From: Nitrospirota bacterium
GTDB taxonomy: Bacteria > Nitrospirota > UBA9217
Assembly: GCA_027456925.1 (NCBI GenBank)
Contig: DAIDTZ010000438.1
Location: forward strand, 1-10,591
Length of the DNA stretch: 10,591 nt
Reading direction: 5' to 3'
Made by a program: the position numbers and the translations under genes. The notes under the pieces are model-generated. The model searched no databases. It saw nothing but the letters and a program-made list of their open reading frames with translations, and was not told where the DNA came from. Positions 1 to 5,358 of this stretch are shown in pieces (positions within the stretch are counted from its first letter, which is position 1; every line of letters starts with the position of its first letter).

Positions 1-264
1 CACCCAGCGGTCATAGAGGCCGAGCACGCCGCCGAAGAGAAAAACAATCAGAAGAATGTTCGTGACAAGGGACTCAAAAAGCCCCGCCCGGCTGTTTTCA
101 AACGTATAGGATGATATTTTTTTCAGGAGATCGGGATCTGCTACTCCCTGAAACTCGAGAGGCACGGTCTGACCATGCTTCTTGAGATGCCTCAGGTTCA
201 ACCAGCTGAGCCAGTATCGAGTTCCGAGAATGGCCACATAAAGGGCAAGAATGACTGCAAACAT
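1..264 (-). CDS. Ste24-like M48 family membrane endopeptidase, N-terminal part (runs off the left edge)
   Basis: The 88 residues present match the N-terminal membrane domain of CAAX-protease-type M48 peptidases (Peptidase_M48_N). They comprise a first hydrophobic helix (about residues 1-22), the family-typical stretch WLNLRHLKKHG (about 20-30), a polar segment ending in SYTFENSRAGLFESLV, and a second hydrophobic helix (about 67-82) ending LYDRWV. Family members are integral inner-membrane zinc metalloproteases, but the HEXXH zinc site would lie beyond base 1 and cannot be checked. I chose the ATG at 264 because the family usually begins just before this first helix. Its ribosome-binding site is weak (GATGGA close to the ATG). 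The frame is open upstream to a TAG at 426-424, so an alternative start such as TTG at 330 is possible. A promoter lies far upstream at 581-608, leaving a long leader. Confidence 0.8.
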   Translation of the reverse strand, partial: MFAVILALYVAILGTRYWLSWLNLRHLKKHGQTVPLEFQGVADPDLLKKISSYTFENSRAGLFESLVTNILLIVFLFGGVLGLYDRWV

Positions 265-580
265 AAGTCCATCATACAGAGATTCCTTTGTTCCGTCAAG
301 GAAGGAGGTCTTCCCGAAAAAGGCTGACAAAAAAACAGGCGCCTCGGTGGCGACAAGAGAATCTCCCGTCGATAGTCCATCAAGACGCCTTTTAGAGCTG
401 CGCTGTTCGCCCGATGTCCGTTCCTAGATGATTCGAGCATCTCCCTTGAGACCGGAGGCATCGTGGTGGTAATCTCTCAGGCGGCTGAAACTGAGGTTCC
501 TGGGGGGGGAAGAAGTAGGAGCCGCGGTTGAAATTGCCATCCAATCTCCCGGTAGTAACAAACAGCGCAGTACTGATTTA
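265..580 (-). other. Long leader region upstream of the M48 protease gene
   Basis: This stretch of about 310 bases separates the promoter at 581-608 from the protease ATG at 264. It contains a possible leader reading frame, ATG at 540 to TAG at 426-424 (38 codons, beginning MAISTAAPTSS), preceded by GGGAG at 546-550 with 5-base spacing. That frame is the same as the protease frame, and only the one TAG separates them. It also holds a run of eight G (502-509 on the plus strand) and, near 328-349, a small CGCC/GGCG hairpin followed by a T run on the transcribed strand. I compared it by eye with c-di-GMP, c-di-AMP, glycine and guanidine riboswitch consensus elements and found no convincing match. 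It could be an untranslated regulatory leader, a leader-peptide region, or a decayed N-terminal extension. Confidence 0.4.
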
Positions 581-608
581 AACATACCAGTGACGAAAAA
601 CTTGTCAA
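581..608 (-). promoter_or_regulatory. Sigma-70-type promoter for the M48 protease transcript
   Basis: On the minus strand TTGACA (608-603) is followed after 16 bases by TATGTT (586-581), with an extended -10 TGG just upstream. The -35 box is a perfect match; the -10 box matches 4 of 6. It lies directly downstream of the LuxR-type gene stop codon (648-646), so the protease transcript could start independently near base 574. Confidence 0.55.
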
Positions 609-645
609 TCAGCCCAAAGTCGTATTTTATGGAATTGCATATAAT

Positions 646-1290
646 TTACGAATGTGACAAAAGCGCAATGGCTTTGGTCCTGCTCTTGACATTCAGCTTT
701 TTGTAAACCCGGTACAAGTGGGTCTTGACTGTCCGTTCGCTGATACTGCTCCTGTTCGCGATTTCCCTGTTTGAAGCGCCCTGAAGAACCATGGTCAGGA
801 CTTCCATTTCCCTGTTCGTAAGAGGAGGAAGCCCGGGAATATGGGACTGAAGCGTTTCAGGCAAAAGCATGGGATTGGAAATCGCTTTTTCAAGGATCCT
901 GCGTCCCGCCCATATCTCACCGCCCTGGACAGAGTGGATGGCCCTGCTCATGACCGATGACGGATCAGAAATGCTCACATACCCCCTTATCCCGCTCTTG
1001 ATATCAGCGATGATCGTTTCATCGGGCAAAGAACTGCTCAGCAGATACACTATCCTGGTGTGGGGAGATTTAGTCTGTACCGACCGGATAAAACGAGTCA
1101 GGGTATGCCCCTTCAGGATCTCGGGGCTTAAAAGCATGACATCGGGCGTGCCGGACAATTGCTTTATGGCTGTTTCGCGCGATGTAACGGAGGAAATGAC
1201 ATCAATGTCCTCCTGTTTCCCCAGCGCGGCAGCAACAGCTTCTATTTGCGCTTGATCATTATCGACTATCATAATCCGAATGACTGACAC
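646..1290 (-). CDS. LuxR/NarL-family transcriptional regulator with a degenerate receiver domain
   Basis: A 214-residue protein with an N-terminal receiver-like domain (about 1-120) and a C-terminal LuxR-type helix-turn-helix (about 154-214), the latter recognisable from LTNREMEVL, ASNREIA and ISERTVKTHLYRVYKKLNVKSRTKA. It should bind DNA as a two-component-style transcription factor. The acidic pocket is present (D10, D12), but the phospho-acceptor position holds serine (S55 in DVMLLSPEI instead of the usual aspartate), and the lysine normally in the GYLLK segment is missing (GYVSIS, 103-108). Classical phosphorylation is therefore unlikely. The start is GTG at 1290, supported by GGAGG 8 bases upstream. 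It is monocistronic by appearance, with its own promoter at 1339-1367. No sensor kinase is adjacent. Target genes cannot be inferred. Confidence 0.9.
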   Translation of the reverse strand: MSVIRIMIVDNDQAQIEAVAAALGKQEDIDVISSVTSRETAIKQLSGTPDVMLLSPEILKGHTLTRFIRSVQTKSPHTRIVYLLSSSLPDETIIADIKSGIRGYVSISDPSSVMSRAIHSVQGGEIWAGRRILEKAISNPMLLPETLQSHIPGLPPLTNREMEVLTMVLQGASNREIANRSSISERTVKTHLYRVYKKLNVKSRTKAIALLSHS

Positions 1291-1338
1291 CTTGCATACC
1301 TCCGTATTAATCTTTCGACTACATTCTCTGCTACTTAT

Positions 1339-1367
1339 ATTCTAGGAGGTATAAAAGGCGATGTCAA
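1339..1367 (-). promoter_or_regulatory. Near-consensus sigma-70 promoter for the LuxR-type regulator
   Basis: On the minus strand TTGACA (1367-1362) and TAGAAT (1344-1339) are separated by exactly 17 bases. The -35 box is a perfect match and the -10 box matches 5 of 6. The predicted start point near 1332 gives a leader of about 40 bases containing the GGAGG ribosome-binding site of the regulator gene. Confidence 0.75.
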
Positions 1368-1537
1368 GGAAAGGGGCATTTTTGGCAAAATATGCCTAAA
1401 ATAGTATTTCCCCGGGGCCGGGTGTAAAAAAAAGGTGAAGAAGAACCATCTTACGTATTCGAAAAAACGGGCAGGAGAAAGAGAAAAGACACGGTAAAAT
1501 ATAGGAATTAACCAGGAAGCACCGCAAAAGGAAAGGA
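1368..1537. other. Intergenic region between maf and the LuxR-type regulator
   Basis: About 170 bases without a supportable gene. It is strongly pyrimidine-rich on the minus strand, with T runs (for example eight T on the minus strand around 1425-1432) and a small hairpin GGCA/TGCC near 1383-1396 flanked by A/T runs on both sides. This could help end transcription from maf, but no hairpin is directly followed by a U tract in the right direction, so no terminator is claimed. Confidence 0.4.
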
Positions 1538-2125
1538 TCAAAAAAGGGAGATGCCGAATTTCCGAAGCAACTCTCCCAGGAGGGAAAGCGGAAGGCCGAC
1601 GACATTGAAATAGCAGCCCTCGATCTTTTTGACGAGGAGAGCGCCTTTTCCCTGTATCCCATAGGCCCCTGCCTTGTCAAGAGGCTCGCCTCCGGCGATA
1701 TAGGATTGTATCTCCTGCTGCGACAGGTCCCGAAACCACACCCTCGTAACAGCGGAGCCTGTCATTGTTTTGCCATTGGCTGCGTCGATCAGTGCCAGCC
1801 CTGTAATGACACGGTGCACTCTGTTCGAAAGCAGGGTGAGCATGCGCTCGGCATCATTGCGATCTGCGGGTTTCCCGAGGATCGTGTCATCCACCACGAC
1901 GATGGTGTCGGCGGCGATAATGACGCCGTTTTTCGAGCGCGCTGCGGCAACACGGGCCTTATCAAGAGCGACGCGAACTGCGTAGCCCTCCGGGCTTTCC
2001 CCGGGAAGCGCCCGCTCATCGACGTCGGCGGGATCTACGGTAAAGGAAACTCCTGCCTGGCGCAAAAGTTCTTTGCGTCGCGGCGAGGTTGAAGCAAGTA
2101 TGATGGGAATTGCGGTATTCGGCAT
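1538..2125 (-). CDS. maf: Maf-family nucleoside triphosphate pyrophosphatase (dTTP/UTP type)
   Basis: A 195-residue cytosolic enzyme of the Maf/YhdE family, which hydrolyses non-canonical or excess pyrimidine nucleoside triphosphates to the monophosphate and pyrophosphate; family members have been linked to septum-formation inhibition. All family motifs are visible: substrate-binding ASTSPRRKELL (11-21), VDER (35-38), ADT with the catalytic aspartate D73, LGKP (83-86), and DKAGAYGIQG (150-159), followed by FNVVGLPL. The DKAGAYGIQG form is typical of the dTTP/UTP subgroup rather than the YceF subgroup. The frame stays open upstream to a TTG at 2245, but that extension translates an inverted-repeat element and has no counterpart in the family, so I place the start at the ATG at 2125. 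No strong ribosome-binding site precedes it. It is probably co-transcribed with the importer genes. Confidence 0.92.
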   Translation of the reverse strand: MPNTAIPIILASTSPRRKELLRQAGVSFTVDPADVDERALPGESPEGYAVRVALDKARVAAARSKNGVIIAADTIVVVDDTILGKPADRNDAERMLTLLSNRVHRVITGLALIDAANGKTMTGSAVTRVWFRDLSQQEIQSYIAGGEPLDKAGAYGIQGKGALLVKKIEGCYFNVVGLPLSLLGELLRKFGISLF

Positions 2126-2148
2126 TTGAATCAAAAACCCGATTTTCT

Positions 2149-2200
2149 CGCAAAGGCGCAAAGGATGACGGAGAACAAACCCAGGTTTCGCTTCTTTGCG
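2149..2200. repeat. Imperfect inverted repeat (CGCAAAG-type) between tupC and maf
   Basis: Two arms, 2149-2163 (CGCAAAGGCGCAAAG) and 2186-2200, whose reverse complement reads CGCAAAGAAGCGAAA, can form a stem of 7 plus 5 base pairs interrupted by two mismatches, with a loop of about 22 bases. The left arm also contains a direct GCAAAG repeat. From memory, CGCAAAGNCGCAAAG-like palindromes recur in intergenic regions of many environmental bacterial genomes, so this looks like a copy of a dispersed palindromic repeat. The window alone shows only one copy. Confidence 0.55.
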
Positions 2201-2254
2201 TGATTCCTTAAGCGGTCGAGCTTCTCCAGACCATGTCGACTTCAAATTATGCCG

Positions 2255-2908
2255 TTACTTTTCCACGATCCTGCCCAGCTTCATCATAACCACATGGTCC
2301 GCCATGCGCAGGGCCTGGTCCCGGTCATGAGTTGTCAGAATCACCGTCGTCTTCCCCGCCCTGTGCAGACCTTTAATAATATCTTCCACCATTCGCGTAT
2401 TATCTTCATCGATGGAGGCTGTAGGTTCGTCTAAAAACAATATTTCCGGTTCGATAGCCAGGGCCCTCGCTATGCCGAGCCGCTGCGTCTCACCGCTCGA
2501 AAGCGTTAATGCGTTATCATCCTTTTTTGGGGCCAGTCCGACTGCATAAAGCGACTCGTCGACCTTCGCTGCAATGACATTTTTGGCGATCCCCCTCACC
2601 GTAAGCCCATAGGCTGCATTCTTGTAAACCGTTTCATTAAAAACACCGACCCTGGGCAGCACCAGGCTGATTCTGCGTCTGAGGGCAAGATCGGGAGCGA
2701 GGACGCGCTCCCCACTGCGGAAAACGAGCTCACCGTCGTCAATCGGTTCCAGGAGAGCGCAAACCCGCAGAAGCGTCGACTTCCCGCTGCCGTTCGGTCC
2801 CATGAGCACATGGACGGCGCCCTGGCTGAAGGAGACCGCACAGTGATCGAGCGCGGCTTTCCCGTTGTAACTTTTGAGAACGTTTGAGAGGGTAAGATTC
2901 AAGCCCAT
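2255..2908 (-). CDS. tupC: Tungstate-type ABC importer, ATP-binding subunit (TupC-like)
   Basis: A 217-residue ABC ATPase that would energise oxyanion import from the cytoplasmic face of the inner membrane. Walker A is GPNGSGKST (37-45), the signature is LSSGETQ (136-142), Walker B is ILFLDE (156-161), with a D-loop near SID (165-167) and the H-loop histidine H194. The signature carries LSSGE in place of LSGGQ, a conservative variation. The Q-loop glutamine appears to be replaced by proline (P85 in LVLPRVGVF). The start at 2908 overlaps the end of the permease gene by 10 bases, indicating translational coupling. The substrate is inferred from the permease partner, because ATPase sequence alone does not separate tungstate, molybdate and phosphate importers. 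Family assignment is firm; substrate is moderate. Confidence 0.85.
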   Translation of the reverse strand: MGLNLTLSNVLKSYNGKAALDHCAVSFSQGAVHVLMGPNGSGKSTLLRVCALLEPIDDGELVFRSGERVLAPDLALRRRISLVLPRVGVFNETVYKNAAYGLTVRGIAKNVIAAKVDESLYAVGLAPKKDDNALTLSSGETQRLGIARALAIEPEILFLDEPTASIDEDNTRMVEDIIKGLHRAGKTTVILTTHDRDQALRMADHVVMMKLGRIVEK

Positions 2909-3612
2909 TGTGCAGTATTGACCGTCCCTTTTCTCTGGATCAGATGAAGCAGTATATTGATCAGCAGCGAGAGCGTAAGCAGGATGATCCCGAGCGCAAG
3001 CGCGAGTTCGAAGTTCCCTTTATCGGTCTCGAGCGCAATCGCCGTGGTCATCACCCGGGTGAGCCCGGCGATATTGCCTCCGACGATCAGGATCGCCCCC
3101 ACTTCCGCCATAACGCGGCCGAAGGCGGCCATAACAGCGGACAGGATCCCGAACCGCGCCTCCTTGACAACAGTCCATGAAACTTGCAGCGGCGAAGCTC
3201 CGAGCGTCATTGCCGCCTGTCTGATGATCGGGTCCACACCGACCACCGCCGAATGGGAAAGCGACGCGACTATGGGCAGCGCAAGGATGGTCTGGGCGAT
3301 TACCATGGCCGTGGGTGAATAGAGCAGGCCGAGGACGCCGAGGGGACCGCTTCGGGAAAGCAGGAGATAGAGGAAGAGCCCGACGACTACGGGAGGGAGC
3401 CCCATGAACGTGTTCAAGAGGCTGATCACAGCCCCTTTGGCCGGAAACCGTTTCAAGCCCAGAGCGGCGCCCAGGGGAATGCCGGCAAACGCGGCAACGC
3501 ACAGGGCAATGCAGGATATTTTCAAAGACAAAAAAATGATGCCGTACAGTTCGGCATCGAGATGCAGAATAAGGGAAAAGGCCTTTGAAAATCCTTCAAG
3601 AAGCAAGTCCAT
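2899..3612 (-). CDS. tupB: Tungstate-type ABC importer, membrane permease (TupB-like)
   Basis: A 237-residue inner-membrane protein with about five hydrophobic helices (for example 23-45, 65-85, 100-125, 155-178, 203-225). It carries the cytoplasmic coupling segment of importer permeases around 132-152 (AAMTLGASPLQ followed by KEAR). The stretches NTFMGLPPVVVGL (67-79), LSRSGPLG (85-92) and EVGAILIVGGNI (170-181) are what I recognise as TupB-type rather than ModB- or PstC-type. The start at 3612 is backed by AGGA 7 bases upstream and by the usual N-terminal length. It is the first gene of its transcript, behind the promoter at 3712-3740. The tungstate-binding protein TupA, normally encoded next to tupB, is not found on either side in this window, so it may be encoded elsewhere. 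Confidence 0.85.
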   Translation of the reverse strand: MDLLLEGFSKAFSLILHLDAELYGIIFLSLKISCIALCVAAFAGIPLGAALGLKRFPAKGAVISLLNTFMGLPPVVVGLFLYLLLSRSGPLGVLGLLYSPTAMVIAQTILALPIVASLSHSAVVGVDPIIRQAAMTLGASPLQVSWTVVKEARFGILSAVMAAFGRVMAEVGAILIVGGNIAGLTRVMTTAIALETDKGNFELALALGIILLTLSLLINILLHLIQRKGTVNTAQWA

Positions 3613-3893
3613 TAATATTTCCTGCTATTTTCCGGAACGGGCGGCCTTTGATCCGAGAGCTCGGTGGGACTATTGCGACGAAAGATACTTCTTCGCCGCA
3701 CGACCGGCTATATCATACGATGTACGCTGTGACGCGTCAAGCAGTAAATCACGTGGATTCAGTTCTTCAGGTGGTCCAGGTGTCGTAGTACCGGAATTTC
3801 ATATCCAGAGTCAGCATTGCTCCGCAGAATTCTCGCAGAATCCTGCGCCCCCCCCTGTCAAACAATATTCCTTCTCATCCACCGGGAACTGTC
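3613..3893. other. Intergenic region between the pilus operon and the importer operon
   Basis: About 280 bases with no supportable coding region; the longest minus-strand frames are only about 16 codons. It carries the importer promoter (3712-3740), a run of eight C (3848-3855), a tandem ATTCTGCG repeat on the minus strand (about 3825-3843) and a hairpin CGCAG-GATT-CTGCG on the minus strand just downstream of the pseudopilin gene. That hairpin is not followed by a T run, so it is not called a terminator. No remnant of a tupA gene was recognised. Confidence 0.5.
3712..3740 (-). promoter_or_regulatory. Sigma-70 promoter for tupBC, with a palindrome over the -35 box
   Basis: On the minus strand TTGACG (3740-3735) and TATGAT (3717-3712) are spaced by exactly 17 bases; both boxes match 5 of 6. 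A perfect 10-base palindrome, TGACGCGTCA (3730-3739), overlaps the -35 box, with GCT and AGC flanks extending the symmetry imperfectly. That position suits a repressor operator. Predicted transcription starts near 3705, giving a leader of about 90 bases before the permease ATG. Confidence 0.7.
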
Positions 3894-4364
3894 TTAGAGC
3901 GGGCCCTCTACGGAGATGCGGCCGGTTGGTTCAACTTGCACAGAGAACCTTTGTTTACCCGACGAATCGAGAATATAGATGGTAGCGGTAGTACCGGTTC
4001 CCGTACTGGCAATTCCCATGGGCGTAAATTGAATATTTATTGTAGGGCTTATTGTGACCTGGGATGCGAGATCAAGCTTTGTCGTGTTTGTTATTGCACT
4101 TCCTACATCGCTTGATCCATAGCTCTCAGCTTCAAATTGGACTTGTTGCGCCACATTTTTCTCGATAGCCTGGCTTTTTGCCTGTCTCAGTTCGGACATG
4201 ATATTTCGCGCCGTATCACGATATGCGGCATTTTGGTACCACTGGTTGAAAGACGGCAAAGCCAGCGCCGAAAGCACGAGAACAATAGTGACTACAATGA
4301 CCAGCTCTACTAATGTGAAACCTCGTGACGTCTTTGGTAAGGCGCAAATTGTTTGCTGTTTCAT
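3894..4364 (-). CDS. GspH/FimT-family type IV pseudopilin (minor pilin)
   Basis: A 156-residue type IV pilin-like protein. A 15-residue leader ends in glycine (G15), followed by FTLVELVIVVTIVLVLSALALP. This is a textbook class III signal with phenylalanine at +1 and glutamate at +5 (E20), to be cut and N-methylated by the prepilin peptidase. A helix (about 40-75, RDTARNIMSELRQAKSQAIEKN) and a beta-rich C-terminal half follow the FimT/FimU/GspH layout. It would be a low-abundance subunit in the priming complex at the pilus tip. The ATG at 4364 shares its first base with the stop codon of the upstream lipoprotein gene (TAATG), with AGGTG just ahead, so translation is probably coupled. It is unusual in being the last gene of the operon, since FimT/FimU-type genes more often come first. 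Confidence 0.88.
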   Translation of the reverse strand: MKQQTICALPKTSRGFTLVELVIVVTIVLVLSALALPSFNQWYQNAAYRDTARNIMSELRQAKSQAIEKNVAQQVQFEAESYGSSDVGSAITNTTKLDLASQVTISPTINIQFTPMGIASTGTGTTATIYILDSSGKQRFSVQVEPTGRISVEGPL

Positions 4365-5299
4365 TATTCACCTGCCGCCGGAAATGTTATGGATAACGTA
4401 TACTTTTGTGTGGTCTTCATGCCGCCTGGGTCCTGAGCAGCGATTTCAACGACGTAATCGCCTGACGACTTTTCGGTTATTGGCCATTTGATTTCTCCGG
4501 TGCGGCTGTCGATCGTCATACCGTCGGGGGCAGATACCAGTGAAAACGTGATCGGATCTCCATCAGGGTCATCGGCCACAACGTGATAGGTGTACGTATC
4601 TCCGGTAATAGCATGAGGCGGGCTCGAAAGGATCCGCGGGGCGCCGTTCGGAATCACGATATTCTGGGAAGCAAACGGGGCGCCTGTCCCATCACTGTCA
4701 TAAGGGATGACTGTCAGGGCAACTTTATCTCCTCGTTTAAAATGGTCTCCCGTGAGTATCGGCGAGTCATCGGCCGCCTCATTGCCGTTCACCGACCATT
4801 TGTAATGAAACCCCACGTCATCGCCGTCAGGATCGTATCCTACCGGCTTGACCGTAATATCCACCCCTGCATGGATATTTTCCGGACTGAACGGAACGGA
4901 CAATACACTCGGCGGACTATTGCCGATCGTAACCGTTGATGTGCCTTCCGAGCCGTTGCTGCACTTAACGGTGACTGCCACCTCATCGCCTTTCACAAAT
5001 TGATTTTTTAAAAGCCAGCCCGTGGTTTCACCAGGGATGAGTTCATTGTTCCTGCGCCATGCATACGTGACGTTTCCTTTACAGGACACAACGACTTGAA
5101 GATCCGACATAACGGTCGGCATTTGAGGCAATATCTGCACAGGAAGGCTGCCAGCCGTTTTTTGCGGGAGCTTTGCCGAAGCCGTGAAAGTTGCCTGCGC
5201 CGGAGAAGCGCCGTTTACCTGATTCGATTGCTGCTCCGTGCAGGCGAAGATGCTCAGGACCGCGAGCATAATAGCTGCCATAGCGATTTTATTCATCAT
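4364..5299 (-). CDS. Predicted lipoprotein with Ig/cadherin-like domains, encoded within the pilus operon
   Basis: About 311 residues from the ATG at 5299. The N-terminus is a lipoprotein signal (MMNKIAMAAIML, hydrophobic to a cysteine in SIFAC, C20), predicting lipid attachment and an envelope location. Three beta-sandwich-like domains follow. The first (about 65-125) and second (about 135-220) are divergent copies of one unit, sharing a tyrosine-x-tryptophan core (YAWRRN, YKWSVN) and a later KGDEVAVTV / RGDKVALTV strand. The third (about 225-305) is a dystroglycan/cadherin-like domain with DDPDGDPITFSL and GMTIDSRTGEIKW. DPDGD loops suggest calcium binding. The frame is open upstream to a TTG at 5374, overlapping the pilY1 end, but the signal peptide fits the ATG at 5299 or 5296 better. 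Its specific role is unknown; its position suggests an envelope or adhesion partner of PilY1. Confidence 0.78.
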   Translation of the reverse strand: MMNKIAMAAIMLAVLSIFACTEQQSNQVNGASPAQATFTASAKLPQKTAGSLPVQILPQMPTVMSDLQVVVSCKGNVTYAWRRNNELIPGETTGWLLKNQFVKGDEVAVTVKCSNGSEGTSTVTIGNSPPSVLSVPFSPENIHAGVDITVKPVGYDPDGDDVGFHYKWSVNGNEAADDSPILTGDHFKRGDKVALTVIPYDSDGTGAPFASQNIVIPNGAPRILSSPPHAITGDTYTYHVVADDPDGDPITFSLVSAPDGMTIDSRTGEIKWPITEKSSGDYVVEIAAQDPGGMKTTQKYTLSITFPAAGE

Positions 5300-5358
5300 A
5301 GGTTGAATGCGCAATCCGCCTGGAAGTCCGGCTGGATATTCTCTGTTCTTTTTTGGCT

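Noticed and set aside
328..349. Hairpin CGCC/GGCG followed by a T run in the protease leader, as an intrinsic terminator
   Set aside because: The stem is only 4 base pairs and the T run starts several bases after it, so the support is too weak to call a terminator or attenuator.
198..461. An 87-codon minus-strand reading frame overlapping the protease start
   Set aside because: It overlaps the clearly M48-like frame, has no recognisable domain and reads as a shadow of it (proline/arginine-rich, low-complexity style).
502..509. Eight-G tract (and an eight-C tract at 3848-3855) as phase-variation switches
   Set aside because: Neither lies in a convincing gene, and a slip at 502-509 would not join the upstream frame to the protease; unsupported without population data.
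424..540. c-di-GMP or similar riboswitch suggested by the GCCTCCGGTCT segment in the leader
   Set aside because: The rest of the conserved core (for example the paired GACGCAAAG and GGGCAAACC elements) is not present.
1383..1396. Hairpin with flanking A/T runs as a bidirectional terminator after maf
   Set aside because: On the minus strand the bases after the stem are A-rich rather than T-rich, and the stem is only 4 to 5 pairs.
2126..2245. Extended Maf start at TTG 2245
   Set aside because: The added 40 residues are translated inverted repeat and spacer; Maf proteins start just before the ASTSPRR motif.
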